From an uncultured Rivibacter sp. (GTDB taxonomy: Bacteria; Pseudomonadota; Gammaproteobacteria; Burkholderiales; Burkholderiaceae): 64,000 nucleotides of DNA. The DNA lies in NCBI GenBank assembly GCA_946480925.1, contig CAMLLU010000028.1, positions 1 through 64,000 on the forward strand, in the 5' to 3' direction. A model generated the notes under the pieces. It made no database searches and had not been told where the DNA came from. It was given only the letters and a program-made list of their open reading frames with translations. The first letter of the stretch is position 1, and each line of letters begins with the position of its first letter. This document shows, piece after piece, positions 1 through 10,045 of the stretch. The position numbers and the translations under genes are program-made.

Positions 1-140
1 AGGCATGATGGAACCGTGACGCATTCGTGCGTGTTCTACAGCGGCCGTCGCACGTGCGTAAGGAGGCTTCTGTAGTGGGCGCATGTCGCACAGGCGTTGG
101 GTTCATGACGCTTCCGCAGCCGCTGTCGAGCGGCGCTGCG

Positions 141-172
141 CAAACAAAAAAGCCTTGCGCGGTGGCAAGGCC
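141..172 (-). terminator. Rho-independent terminator, original end of the tRNA-Ala unit
   Basis: GCCTTGC and GCAAGGC form a hairpin around a GCGGTG loop, with an A-rich run at its low-coordinate side, so it ends leftward transcripts. It lies just outside the displaced tRNA 3' end at 183-204. I infer that it was the native terminator of the tRNA-Ala gene before the island inserted. Confidence 0.6.
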
Positions 173-182
173 TTGGGGGTGT

Positions 183-204
183 TTGGTGGAGACGAGGAGG
201 ATCG
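183..204. repeat. att-type direct repeat, left copy
   Basis: Identical over 22 bp to 2320-2341. It matches the T-arm and acceptor 3' portion of tRNA-Ala including the CCA, but no tRNA body precedes it. It is therefore the displaced tRNA 3' end, the attachment-site duplication left by integration. Confidence 0.8.
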
Positions 205-220
205 GCCTCGAAACCGAGGG

Positions 221-1237
221 TCAGGAATCGAAACGTTCCAGTAGACCCAGGACTTCATGACCGCTCGGCAGGATGCGAAGGCTCTCATCCTCCCACTTTT
301 GAAGCATCTCGCCTCTTGCAAGGATTTCGACCGCGGCCTCCAATCGAGATTGACCGGAGGTTATTTCGAGTTTCGGTATGGGGCCTTCAATACGCCGCGT
401 TTCGTCCGCCACGCTAGCCAAGACACGTCTCATATCACTCGTTACCGCCGTGCGGGCGAGTAACCCCCTACCCGATTCCGTCGCCAGCAGGAGATGTGTG
501 GGATCAATCTTCCACGACGTTGGCGCATTTGGTGGCCAACCAATCACTGGTTGTGCATCGTCGCCCTCTCGTGATCGAGCAGGACTTGCGTCCACTCTGG
601 CTTTGAGTTCTGCCACTTGATTCTCCAGAACGGTCCTGGCGGTACTCGCATCCATATATCGGTGGCGCTGCTCTTCGTAGAGCTTGCGCAAAGACGCGAC
701 CTCCTCATTCAATGCTTCATTGACCTTCTCGCCACTTGCTGACAGGAGACCATCATTTTTCTTTTGCTCGGCAGTCAGCAGCTCGCGCAAGTTTGCGATG
801 TCTCCCTCCAGGTCAGCACGTTCGCGGGCCCAGGCACCCTCGCGCCGACGCTGCTGTCTTCTGAGTTCCGTGGCCTGTGCTTCAGTTAGAACACGCTCGC
901 CGTCAATCTTGATTGCCAGCGCTCGAATCTCATTCTGTTGAGTCTTGTGGTGCTCCATGACCCTCTTGGCATAGGCTGGGTACACAAATATGTAGGCAAG
1001 CGCGGTGAGAAGCGGGAATACGATCCCCCGCAGGATGCCTTGGTCGCTGCCCCCATAGAGGCCCGTCTCGATGAAGGAGATCTTCTCTCGGTACGACCCA
1101 TCACCAAGAACGACGAGGAGTAGCTTGAAGTTCCAAATGCACCACGAAACCACAAAGGCACCAGTCAGTGGGCTTGCAGCTCTTTCCTGGATGTGCGCAC
1201 GTACGGCACCGAGCAGTTCCTTGATCGCCTCCAGCAT
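221..1237 (-). CDS. Membrane-anchored coiled-coil protein, island cargo
   Basis: A 338-residue protein I cannot assign to a characterised function. The N-terminal quarter has a short amphipathic start, a hydrophobic segment near residues 26-45 (FVVSWCIWNFKLLLVVLG) and a second near 68-87 (GILRGIVFPLLTALAYIFVY). A basic stretch and a long charged helical region (about 90-215) then predict a coiled coil. The C-terminal ~110 residues look globular. It is the only intact gene inside the tRNA-Ala island, so it is probably the cargo. Island genes with two membrane helices plus a coiled coil are sometimes defence or abortive-infection effectors, but nothing here proves that role. Reading starts at an ATG (MLEAIKELLG). 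Confidence 0.7.
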   Translation of the reverse strand: MLEAIKELLGAVRAHIQERAASPLTGAFVVSWCIWNFKLLLVVLGDGSYREKISFIETGLYGGSDQGILRGIVFPLLTALAYIFVYPAYAKRVMEHHKTQQNEIRALAIKIDGERVLTEAQATELRRQQRRREGAWARERADLEGDIANLRELLTAEQKKNDGLLSASGEKVNEALNEEVASLRKLYEEQRHRYMDASTARTVLENQVAELKARVDASPARSREGDDAQPVIGWPPNAPTSWKIDPTHLLLATESGRGLLARTAVTSDMRRVLASVADETRRIEGPIPKLEITSGQSRLEAAVEILARGEMLQKWEDESLRILPSGHEVLGLLERFDS

Positions 1238-1356
1238 CTCCTACCCCCGAGGTTGTTTGTGAGCAATTGCGCTGAGCATAGTCGCGCTGCTTCTTCGACG
1301 ATAAAAACAGAGGCACGCGAGTGCACCTCTCCTCTATTACCGCCGCATCTCGTGGA

Positions 1357-1834
1357 TCAACGCATAGACCATCCATGCCAGACGGTCGGCAGTTCATAGG
1401 CCGTGTGCAGGCGCGACCCAAAGAACTTTGGAAGGTCTGCTGCGCCCCAGGGAACGCGGCTGCTCTCGCCCTTCTCGATGGACCGCCCTTGCAACGGGTT
1501 GCGGGTGATCCACTCGACATCGGCCCGCGTGGTTGAGAAGGGTCTTGACGTTGCCCAGGATGTTGCTTGCCGTGGTGCGTGATTTGCACTCTGCGTCTGC
1601 CCACTTCTTCAGCGCGGCCTCGAAGCGAACGCCCTCGGCGCGGGTGAGCGACGCCAGAGGCGGCCGGCCCATGAGAGTCTCGAAGCGCTCAAGCGCGGCC
1701 TCGAAGGTAGCGATGGTCTTCGGGCTCCGATCCGGATCGGCCCTCGCGCCAGGACTTCAAAGCATCGCGCAACGTGCGGACGCTTGGGGAGCGGCCTCGT
1801 CAGGGAGCGGGAGGATCAAGTCGCGGTTTTTGGT
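1357..1834 (-). pseudogene. Tyrosine site-specific integrase remnant, frameshifted
   Basis: Translated pieces in different leftward frames join into one phage-integrase-like protein: a piece reading ALRDALKSWREG (about 1720-1760), then SPKTIATFEAALERFE continuing into the core-binding domain ending NVKTLLNHA (about 1530-1720), then in another frame VEWITRNPLQGRSIEKGE and ADLPKFFGSRLHTAYE, stopping at 1357. At least two frameshifts break it. The C-terminal catalytic domain with the R..HxxR..Y residues is absent, so the gene is dead. It sits beside the intact tRNA end of the island, where integrase genes normally lie. The family call rests on the recognisable core-binding and linker sequence. 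Confidence 0.65.
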
Positions 1835-2077
1835 ATGTACGACGAAAAGACCATCGTCTTCAGCATGAAGAAGCTTGAGAAGATGAAGTGGTCGGACCTG
1901 AAGGACTTCCGGATCGGTCGGCTGCTGCCGACGTACCTGACCCGGCTGCAGCAGCGCTACGCGTCGTATTTGCAACGTCCGGGGTTGAGCCGCATTCCAC
2001 GCGAAGCAATCGCTCCCAAACCCGCTGCCGCAGTGCCCCCGAGCGAGCCCCAAGCTGGCGCCGCTGACAGGCCGTAG
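1835..2077 (+). CDS. Small uncharacterised protein, doubtful
   Basis: An 80-residue reading frame from an ATG (MYDEKTIVFSMKKLEKMKW) with a charged N-terminal half and a Pro/Ala-rich tail (PKPAAAVPPSEPQ). No family is recognised. It lies inside the island, opposite the region where the 5' part of the integrase would be expected. It could be a real small gene, a fragment of a larger lost gene, or an antisense accident. The N-terminal composition (Lys/Leu/Tyr rich, not the Arg/Ala/Pro mix of shadow frames) is the main argument for it. Confidence 0.3.
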   Translation: MYDEKTIVFSMKKLEKMKWSDLKDFRIGRLLPTYLTRLQQRYASYLQRPGLSRIPREAIAPKPAAAVPPSEPQAGAADRP

Positions 2078-2201
2078 CTCGTCCGATAGGTGCGGCACTA
2101 GTGCGGGTGGTCCAGGACAGAATCAATCACCTGACCCGTGGCCCGATGCGGGCGCCCTGGTATTGGCGTCCCCTACATGGCCTCCGCTGAGGCGGAAACA
2201 A

Positions 2202-2223
2202 AACAGCCCCTGTCGGGGCTGTT
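2202..2223 (-). terminator. Terminator downstream of tRNA-Ala
   Basis: AACAGCCCC and GGGGCTGTT form a 9-bp stem around a TGTC loop, with an A-rich stretch (GGCGGAAACAAA) at lower coordinates, giving a U-rich tail on the leftward strand. It lies inside the island, so it now ends transcripts of the reconstituted tRNA-Ala gene. Confidence 0.65.
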
Positions 2224-2257
2224 CAACTTAAGGCTTGCACCTGCGAAATCAACATAA

Positions 2258-2278
2258 GACTTGCACCCGGTGCAAGTC
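2258..2278. promoter_or_regulatory. 10-bp-arm palindrome at island end
   Basis: GACTTGCACC and GGTGCAAGTC are separated by one base. The half-motif CTTGCACC also occurs in direct orientation at 2234-2241, 26 bp away. Repeats of this kind beside an attachment site suit binding of an integrase accessory factor or a repressor; the protein is not identified. Confidence 0.4.
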
Positions 2279-2320
2279 AATGCTTGAAGTCGCACGCCAT
2301 TCCTAGCGCGGCAGGGTTCT

Positions 2321-2396
<76 letters not shown>

Positions 2397-2437
2397 GAAA
2401 GAGCGGCATTCTAGCGCATCAATTCCGCCGGGAAGGC

Positions 2438-3310
2438 CTATTCCAGGCCGTTGCGGCGCGCCAGTTCGGCGAACAGCGCCGAATGGTCCAGCCCGCCCAG
2501 GCCGTGGTCTATGGCTTCGGCATACAGCCGGGCGAACAGCTCGGTGATCGGTGCCTCGAAGCCCAGTTCGTCGGCCGTGTCCAGCGCATTGCGCAGGTCC
2601 TTGAGCTGCACCGTCATCGCGCCGCGCTTGGCGAAGTCGCGTTCGACCATGCGCTGGCCGTGCACTTCGAGGATGCGGCTTTCGGCAAAACCACCGCGGA
2701 TGGCATGGCGCACCTGGGCCATGTCAGCGCCGCCGCGCGCGGCCAGCAGCAGTGCTTCGGCCACCGCGCCGATGGTGATGCCCACGATCATCTGGTTGGC
2801 CAGCTTGGCGAGCTGGCCGGCACCGTGCGGGCCCACGTGGGTGGCGCGGCCGAACACCGCGAACACCGGCTGGGTGCGAGCGAAGTCCGCAGCTTCGCCG
2901 CCGGCCATGATGGCCAGCGTGCCGGCCTCGGCCCCCACGGTGCCGCCGGAAACCGGCGCATCGAGGTGGGCCACGCCCAGCGCTGCCAGTGCCTGCGCGT
3001 GTTCGCGGGCTTCGCGCGGCTTGATCGAGCTCATGTCGATGAACAGCGCACCGGCTTGCATGGCCTGCGCGGTGCCGAGAGCGAACAGCACCTCGTGCAC
3101 GGCGCCGCCGTGTTCGAGCACCGTGATCACGGCGTCTGCGCCGGCCACGGCCTCGGCTGCGGTATCGGCCACCCGGGCGCCATGGGCCGCCAGGCCTTCG
3201 GCCTTGGCGCGGGTGCGGTTCCACACCGTCACGTCGAAGCCGGCGGCGCACAGGCGCCGGGCCATGGGTTCGCCCATCATGCCGGTGCCGAGCAGGGTGA
3301 TCTTCTTCAT
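2438..3310 (-). CDS. NAD(P)-dependent beta-hydroxyacid dehydrogenase (tartronate semialdehyde reductase/3-hydroxyisobutyrate dehydrogenase family)
   Basis: A 290-residue cytosolic oxidoreductase. The Rossmann motif LGTGMMGEPMA lies at residues 6-16. The substrate-binding signature DAPVSGGTVGAEAG is followed by a GxxxKLxN-type segment (GAGQLAKLANQM) that holds the catalytic lysine. Family members reduce tartronate semialdehyde or oxidise 3-hydroxyisobutyrate; the sequence alone does not separate these. The start at 3310 (MKKITLLG) is chosen because the first beta-strand begins immediately; an ATG three codons upstream is possible. The reading frame stays open far upstream, but that part has no protein-like composition. 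It is divergent from the esterase gene, with about 70 bp between. Confidence 0.9.
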   Translation of the reverse strand: MKKITLLGTGMMGEPMARRLCAAGFDVTVWNRTRAKAEGLAAHGARVADTAAEAVAGADAVITVLEHGGAVHEVLFALGTAQAMQAGALFIDMSSIKPREAREHAQALAALGVAHLDAPVSGGTVGAEAGTLAIMAGGEAADFARTQPVFAVFGRATHVGPHGAGQLAKLANQMIVGITIGAVAEALLLAARGGADMAQVRHAIRGGFAESRILEVHGQRMVERDFAKRGAMTVQLKDLRNALDTADELGFEAPITELFARLYAEAIDHGLGGLDHSALFAELARRNGLE

Positions 3311-3382
3311 GGGACTCATCCGGTGGTGCCAAACGACGGGGCAGTGTAGAAGCGCGCTTGGCTGCGTTTGGAGAAAGGAATG

Positions 3383-4246
3383 ATGCCCATGCCTATGCCG
3401 CAAGCGTTCGATCCCGCCTGGCTCGACGAGCAGTACAACAACCGCGCCCGCATCCCGGAGCACCCGCAGATCTTTGCGCGCTGGACGGCCGACTCGGCAC
3501 GGGCGCGAGAGACCTGCCGGCCGCTGCTCGGCCTGCGCTACGGCCAAGCGCCCGACGAGACGCTGGACGTCTTCGCGCCGCGGCAACCAAACGCGCCAGT
3601 GCTCGTGTTCATCCACGGTGGCTGGTGGCGTTCGCTCGACAAGGCCGACCACTCGTTCATCGCGCCGGCCTTCGTGGACGCAGGGGCCATGGTGGTGGTG
3701 CCCAACTACACGCTGGCGCCGTCGGCCAGCATCGAGCAGATCACGCTGCAGATGGTGCGGGCACTGGCCTGGACGTGGCGAAACGCGGCGCAGTACGGCG
3801 GCGACTCGCGGCGCATCGTGGTGGCCGGGCATTCGGCCGGGGGGCATCTGGCAGCGATGTTGTTGCTCTGCCAGTGGCAGGCCGTGGGCGGCGACCTGCC
3901 GCCAGACCTTGTGTGCTCGGCGCTGGCGATCTCGGGCGTGTTCGACCTGGAGCCGGTCCGCCAGACGCCGTTCCTGCAGGGCGACCTGCGGCTCACGCCG
4001 GAGGCTGCGGCCAGGCTGAGCCCAGTGCTGATGCCCGCGCCGCAAGGCAAGCTGTACGCCTGTGTGGGCGCTCATGAAAGCGAGGAGTTCCTGCGCCAGA
4101 ACCAGCTGATCCGCAGCGCATGGGGCGAGCGATGCGTGCCGGTGTGCGAGGCCATTGCAGGCCGGCACCATCTCGACGTGCTGGACGAACTGGCGCAGCC
4201 GCAAGGGCGGCTGTTCGAGCTGGCCCAGCAGCTGCTGGCGGGCTGA
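3383..4246 (+). CDS. Alpha/beta hydrolase, carboxylesterase/kynurenine formamidase-like
   Basis: About 287 residues. The oxyanion-hole motif HGGWW and the nucleophile elbow GHSAGG mark the hormone-sensitive-lipase/arylformamidase side of the alpha/beta-hydrolase fold. The late Asp lies in the region around GAHESEEF and the His in RHHLDVL. Substrate is unknown; a small ester or formamide is likely. Several ATGs cluster at 3380-3395; AGAAAGGA just upstream favours 3383 or 3389. No signal peptide, so cytosolic. Convergent with rnfB, with only a 12-bp gap. Confidence 0.85.
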   Translation: MPMPMPQAFDPAWLDEQYNNRARIPEHPQIFARWTADSARARETCRPLLGLRYGQAPDETLDVFAPRQPNAPVLVFIHGGWWRSLDKADHSFIAPAFVDAGAMVVVPNYTLAPSASIEQITLQMVRALAWTWRNAAQYGGDSRRIVVAGHSAGGHLAAMLLLCQWQAVGGDLPPDLVCSALAISGVFDLEPVRQTPFLQGDLRLTPEAAARLSPVLMPAPQGKLYACVGAHESEEFLRQNQLIRSAWGERCVPVCEAIAGRHHLDVLDELAQPQGRLFELAQQLLAG

Positions 4247-4258
4247 GCGGCCGGGAGT

Positions 4259-4939
4259 TCAGCCTTCGCCGCGACGCTGGCGCGCACGGGCCAGCGCTGC
4301 TTCGATCACCGCGCGCTTGCGGTCGATCTGCTCGGGGTCGGTGAGCCGCGTGTGCTCTTCCAGGTGGGCCAGCTTGTGCTCGGCCTTGGTCGCCAGCCGG
4401 GCCTCGTTTTCTCGCCGTGCGCGCTCGACGCGCATGCCGTGGAACTCGTAGCGTTGCCGGGCCTCATCGGCCAGCGGCTGCGACCAGGCCTGCCAGCCGC
4501 TGGCACCGGGCGTGACGTTCTCGAGCGAGATGCAGTCGACCGGGCACGCCGGGACACACAGCTCGCAGCCGGTGCACAGCGGCTCGATCACCGTGTGCAT
4601 CTGCTTGGCGGCGCCCACGATGCAATCGACCGGGCAGGCCTTGATGCACAGCGTGCAGCCGATGCACCAGCTCTCGTCGATCACGGCCAGCATGCGCGGG
4701 CCTTCGTGGCCGTGCGCCGGGTTCAGCGGCAGGGCGGGGCGGCCGGTCAGCTGCGCGAGCCGCGCAACGCCTTCGGCGCCGCCGGGCGGGCACTGGTTGA
4801 TTTCGGCATCGCCCGCGGCAATGGCTTCGGCGTAGCGCCGGCAGTCCGGGTAGCCGCAACGCGTGCACTGCGTCTGCGGCAGCAGCGCATCGATCTGGTC
4901 GGCGGTCACGGTGTGAGGCAGGGCAGGCACGGGTGGCAT
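4259..4939 (-). CDS. rnfB: RnfB-type ferredoxin, electron transport complex subunit B
   Basis: An iron-sulfur protein of about 226 residues. An N-terminal Fe4S4 domain ([18 protein letters not shown], with a further Cys at NQCPPGG) precedes two 2[4Fe-4S] ferredoxin repeats, [15 protein letters not shown] and [15 protein letters not shown]. The C-terminal ~70 residues are a charged helical tail. RnfB proteins carry electrons to or within the Rnf complex, but no rnfACDGE genes are nearby and the usual N-terminal membrane helix is missing. This is the soluble stand-alone form common in Burkholderiales. The ATG at 4939 is preferred over an upstream TTG that falls inside the phaZ terminator. Confidence 0.88.
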   Translation of the reverse strand: MPPVPALPHTVTADQIDALLPQTQCTRCGYPDCRRYAEAIAAGDAEINQCPPGGAEGVARLAQLTGRPALPLNPAHGHEGPRMLAVIDESWCIGCTLCIKACPVDCIVGAAKQMHTVIEPLCTGCELCVPACPVDCISLENVTPGASGWQAWSQPLADEARQRYEFHGMRVERARRENEARLATKAEHKLAHLEEHTRLTDPEQIDRKRAVIEAALARARQRRGEG

Positions 4940-4956
4940 TTTCGCAAAGGCAGACA

Positions 4957-4984
4957 AGCAAAAGGCCCGCGCGGGGCGGGCCTT
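4957..4984 (-). terminator. phaZ terminator
   Basis: AAGGCCCGC and GCGGGCCTT form a 9-bp stem with a 5-nt loop, followed on the leftward strand by TTTTGCTTG. It lies between the stop of phaZ and the start of rnfB. Confidence 0.65.
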
Positions 4985-5005
4985 GAAAGCGTGGCGCCGG
5001 GGCTC

Positions 5006-6250
5006 TTACTTGTCGTACTGCGTGATGAAGCTGCGGATCGCCGGGTAGGCTTTTTCGCGCCAGCGGCGACCCGAGAAGATGCCGTAATGGCCGGCGCCCT
5101 CGAGCGTGTAGTGGCGCTGCTTGGTCTTGGGCACGCCTGTGCACAGCTCGTGCGCGGCCTCCGTCTGGCCGGCGCCTGAGATGTCGTCGAGTTCACCCTC
5201 GACGGTGAGCACCGCGGTGGTCTTGATGTCCTGCGGGCGCACCAGCTTGCCGCCCACATTCCAGGTGCCGTTGACCAGCGCGAACTCCTGGAACACGGTG
5301 TGGATGGTGTCGAGGTAGTACTCGGCCGGCATGTCGAGCACGGCGTTGTATTCGTCGTAGAACTGGCGGTGAGCCTCGGCGCTGTCGTCGTCACCGCGCA
5401 CCAGGTCGAGGAAGTAGTCGTAGTGCGAGCTCAGGTGGCGGTCCGGGTTCATGGCGACGAAGCCGCTGTGCTGCAGGAAGCCCGGGTACACGCGGCGGCC
5501 GGCGCCCGGGTAGTTGGGCGGCACGCGGTAGATCACGTTGTTCTCGAACCACTCGTAGCTCTTGTTCATCGCCAGGTTGTTCACCGCGGTGGGCGACTTG
5601 CGGGCGTCGATGGGGCCGCCCATCATCGTCATCGTGCGCGGCGTCTTTTCGCCCCCCGAGGCCAAGAGCGACACCGCGGCCAGTACCGGCACCGTGGGCT
5701 GGCACACGGAGATCACGTGCACGTCGTCGGCGCCGATGTGGCGGATGAACTCCTGCACGTAGTGCACGTAGTCGTCGAGGTGGAAGGGGCCGGCTTCCAC
5801 CGGGACCATGCGGGCGTCGATCCAGTCGGTGATGTAGACCTTGTGGTCCTGCAGCATGGTGCGCACCGTGTCGCGCAGCAGCGTGGCGTGGTGGCCCGAC
5901 AGTGGCGCCACGATGAGCACCGTGGGCTGGGCGCGCATCTTGGTGAGCAGCTTGGCGTCGTCGGTGAAGCGCTTGAAGCGCAGGAGCCGGCAGAAGGGCT
6001 TCTCGAGCGCCAGCTGTTCCTGCACCACCACTTCAGTGTCGGCCACGCTGACGGCCGTGATGCCAAACGTGGGTTTCTCGTATTCCTTCGTGAGCCGGTG
6101 CATCAGGTCGAAACCGGCGGCCACGCGCTGTGCGCCGGGGGCCTGTGCAAAGGGGGACAGCGGGTGGCTGTACAGCTTGGACGACGCGCTTGCGAATTCC
6201 GCGAACGGGCTCAGCCAGGCGCGTTGGGTTTCGTAGAGCTGATACAGCAT
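5006..6250 (-). CDS. phaZ: Intracellular poly(3-hydroxybutyrate) depolymerase
   Basis: A 414-residue protein of the PhaZ1 family that hydrolyses storage polyhydroxybutyrate on intracellular granules. The fold is alpha/beta hydrolase with cysteine as nucleophile: ISVCQPTVPV places it at residue 183, the same number I recall for the Ralstonia eutropha enzyme. The C-terminal segment around GAGHYGIFSGRRWR supplies the catalytic His. The family N-terminus (MLYQLYETQR) and GGEKTPRTMTMMGGPID block are present. The start at 6250 has GGAG seven bases upstream. No signal peptide, consistent with an intracellular role. It is followed by its own terminator. Confidence 0.93.
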   Translation of the reverse strand: MLYQLYETQRAWLSPFAEFASASSKLYSHPLSPFAQAPGAQRVAAGFDLMHRLTKEYEKPTFGITAVSVADTEVVVQEQLALEKPFCRLLRFKRFTDDAKLLTKMRAQPTVLIVAPLSGHHATLLRDTVRTMLQDHKVYITDWIDARMVPVEAGPFHLDDYVHYVQEFIRHIGADDVHVISVCQPTVPVLAAVSLLASGGEKTPRTMTMMGGPIDARKSPTAVNNLAMNKSYEWFENNVIYRVPPNYPGAGRRVYPGFLQHSGFVAMNPDRHLSSHYDYFLDLVRGDDDSAEAHRQFYDEYNAVLDMPAEYYLDTIHTVFQEFALVNGTWNVGGKLVRPQDIKTTAVLTVEGELDDISGAGQTEAAHELCTGVPKTKQRHYTLEGAGHYGIFSGRRWREKAYPAIRSFITQYDK

Positions 6251-6369
6251 CGGGTGCTCCGGTTGGATGGGCGACAAAGGGTGGTGCGCCGCAACATTCT
6301 ATGAACTGGTGAAGGTGTCCGCACGCTGCGACAGAAGGGAAAACACGTACCAAACGGGCGCAATTCCAC

Positions 6370-6402
6370 GAAAAAGGGGCCCTTGGAGGCCCCTTCCTTT
6401 TG
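6370..6402. terminator. Terminator between tyrB and phaZ
   Basis: AAGGGGCC and GGCCCCTT form a stem, flanked by an A-run on the left and CCTTTT on the right. The leftward reading ends tyrB transcripts; the structure could work in both directions. Confidence 0.7.
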
Positions 6403-6428
6403 TCTGCACCTTGCGGCGGCGGTGTCGT

Positions 6429-7628
6429 TCAGGCGACGGCTGCAATGGCCTTGACCACCGCGTCGATGTTCTTCTCGTTCAGGGCTGCCACGCAGATGCG
6501 GCCCGAATCGACGCCGTAGATGCCGAATTCGCTGCGCAGGCGCTGCATCTGCTCCTTCGTGAGCCCGGAATAGCTGAACATGCCCTTCTGCGCGGTGATG
6601 AACGAAAAGTCCTGTTTCAGTCCGGCGGCGGCCAGCTTCTCGACCAGCGCGGTGCGCATGGCCTTGATGCGGACGCGCATGCCGGCGAGCTCTTCTTCCC
6701 ACATTTTGCGCAGGGCAGGCGTGGTGAGCACCGTGGCCACCACCTGGGCGCCGTGGGTGGGCGGGTTGGAGTAGTTGGTGCGGATCACGATCTTCAGCTG
6801 GCTCAGCACGCGGGCGGCTTCGTCCTTGCTTTCGCACACCACGCTGAGCGCGCCCACGCGTTCGCCGTAGAGCGAGAAGCTCTTCGAGAACGAGGTGGAG
6901 ACGAAGAAGTCGATACCGGCCGCCAGGAACTGGCTGATCACCGTGCCGTCTTCGGCAATGCCCTCGCCGAAGCCCTGGTAGGCCATGTCGAGGAAGGCCA
7001 CGAGGCCGCGTGCCTTGACAGTCTCGACGACCTGGGTCCACTGCTCGGCGGTGATGTCGTAGCCGGTGGGGTTGTGGCAGCAGGCGTGCAGCACGGCGAC
7101 GGTGCCGGCCGGGGCCGCCTTCAGCGCGCCCAGCATGCCTTCGAAGTTCACGCCCTTCTTGGCGGCGTCGTAGTACGGGTAGGTTTCGACCGTGAAACCG
7201 GCGTTGGTGAACAGTGCGCGGTGGTTTTCCCAGCTCGGGTCGCTGATCAGCACCTTGGCGTTCGGGTTCACCTTCTTCAGGAAGTCGGCGCCGACCTTCA
7301 GGCCGCCCGTGCCACCCAGGCCCTGCACGGTGGCCACGCGGGCGCTGGCGACCACTTCACTGTTCTCGCCGAACACCAGGCCCTGCACGGCCTTGTCGTA
7401 GGCGGCGATGCCGTCGATGGGCAGGTAGCCACGGGCCTTGGGGGCCTCGGCCATCTGTTTTTCGGCCGCTTCCACGCACTTGAGCAACGGCAGCTTGCCG
7501 TTTTCGTCGTAGTACACGCCCACGCCGAGGTTCACCTTGTTCGGGTTCGGGTCGGCGTTGAATTGCTCGTTCAGGCCCAGGATGGGGTCACGGGGCGCCA
7601 TTTCGACGGCGGCAAACAGCGAGGCCAT
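6429..7628 (-). CDS. tyrB: Aromatic amino acid/aspartate aminotransferase
   Basis: A 399-residue fold-type-I PLP enzyme of the AspC/TyrB subfamily, moving the amino group between aspartate or aromatic amino acids and 2-oxoglutarate. STSFSKSFSLYGERVG holds the PLP lysine (K249) and the phosphate-binding Arg. The substrate-carboxylate region (NPTGYDIT) and the C-terminal Arg in GVDSGRICVAALN match the family. Length and colinearity are full. The choice of TyrB over AspC is by resemblance only. Divergent from uvrB, about 115 bp away. Confidence 0.9.
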   Translation of the reverse strand: MASLFAAVEMAPRDPILGLNEQFNADPNPNKVNLGVGVYYDENGKLPLLKCVEAAEKQMAEAPKARGYLPIDGIAAYDKAVQGLVFGENSEVVASARVATVQGLGGTGGLKVGADFLKKVNPNAKVLISDPSWENHRALFTNAGFTVETYPYYDAAKKGVNFEGMLGALKAAPAGTVAVLHACCHNPTGYDITAEQWTQVVETVKARGLVAFLDMAYQGFGEGIAEDGTVISQFLAAGIDFFVSTSFSKSFSLYGERVGALSVVCESKDEAARVLSQLKIVIRTNYSNPPTHGAQVVATVLTTPALRKMWEEELAGMRVRIKAMRTALVEKLAAAGLKQDFSFITAQKGMFSYSGLTKEQMQRLRSEFGIYGVDSGRICVAALNEKNIDAVVKAIAAVA

Positions 7629-7744
7629 GAAGGTCAGTCCTTGTCAGTGGTCAGGGGAAGGGGAATCGGCTAGTCTCGTCGATCGCCCTGCCGGATTGCG
7701 GAAGGCAGCTTGTGGCGAGCGGAACTGCCTCAATTTTAAGCCTC

Positions 7745-9846
<2,102 letters not shown>

Positions 9847-9847
<1 letters not shown>

Positions 9848-10007
9848 GAAGGTGTGAACGAATCCGACATGCCCGCTCATCCCGCCCAAACGCGCCCACT
9901 CTGCGTTGCAAATGCTCGCCGTAGCCCGAGCTACGGCTGTGCTTTGCGCCTTGATTGGGCACGTTTGGACGGCCTGCTCGGGCACGCCGGATTCATTCAC
10001 ACCTTCT
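9847..10007. repeat. 161-bp imperfect palindromic element (REP/MITE-like)
   Basis: The outer arms 9847-9875 and 9979-10007 are inverted copies with a few mismatches (AGAAGGTGTGAA at the left, TTCACACCTTCT at the right). Inner arms 9881-9898 and 9956-9972 pair around CCAAACG/CGTTTGG. The centre is a perfect hairpin, GCCGTAGC-CCGA-GCTACGGC (9918-9937). No protein is encoded. It starts within the uvrB stop codon and could serve as a transcription barrier or a mobile palindromic element. It fills most of the gap between uvrB and the convergent TonB-like gene. Confidence 0.7.
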
Positions 10008-10020
10008 GAGAGTTCAGACG

Positions 10021-10043
10021 GGCGGCGGGGCGTGCCCGCCGCC
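10021..10043 (-). terminator. GC-rich stem-loop after the TonB-like operon
   Basis: GGCGGCGGG and CCCGCCGCC form a perfect 9-bp stem around GCGTG, just past the stop of the last gene of the leftward operon. There is no U-run, so it may protect the 3' end or act with the adjacent palindrome rather than be a classical terminator. Confidence 0.4.
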
Positions 10044-10045
10044 AC

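Noticed and set aside
3311..4204. In-frame upstream extension of the hydroxyacid dehydrogenase to a 588-residue protein
   Set aside because: The added part is antisense to the esterase gene and has no family resemblance, and the Rossmann motif requires a start at 3310.
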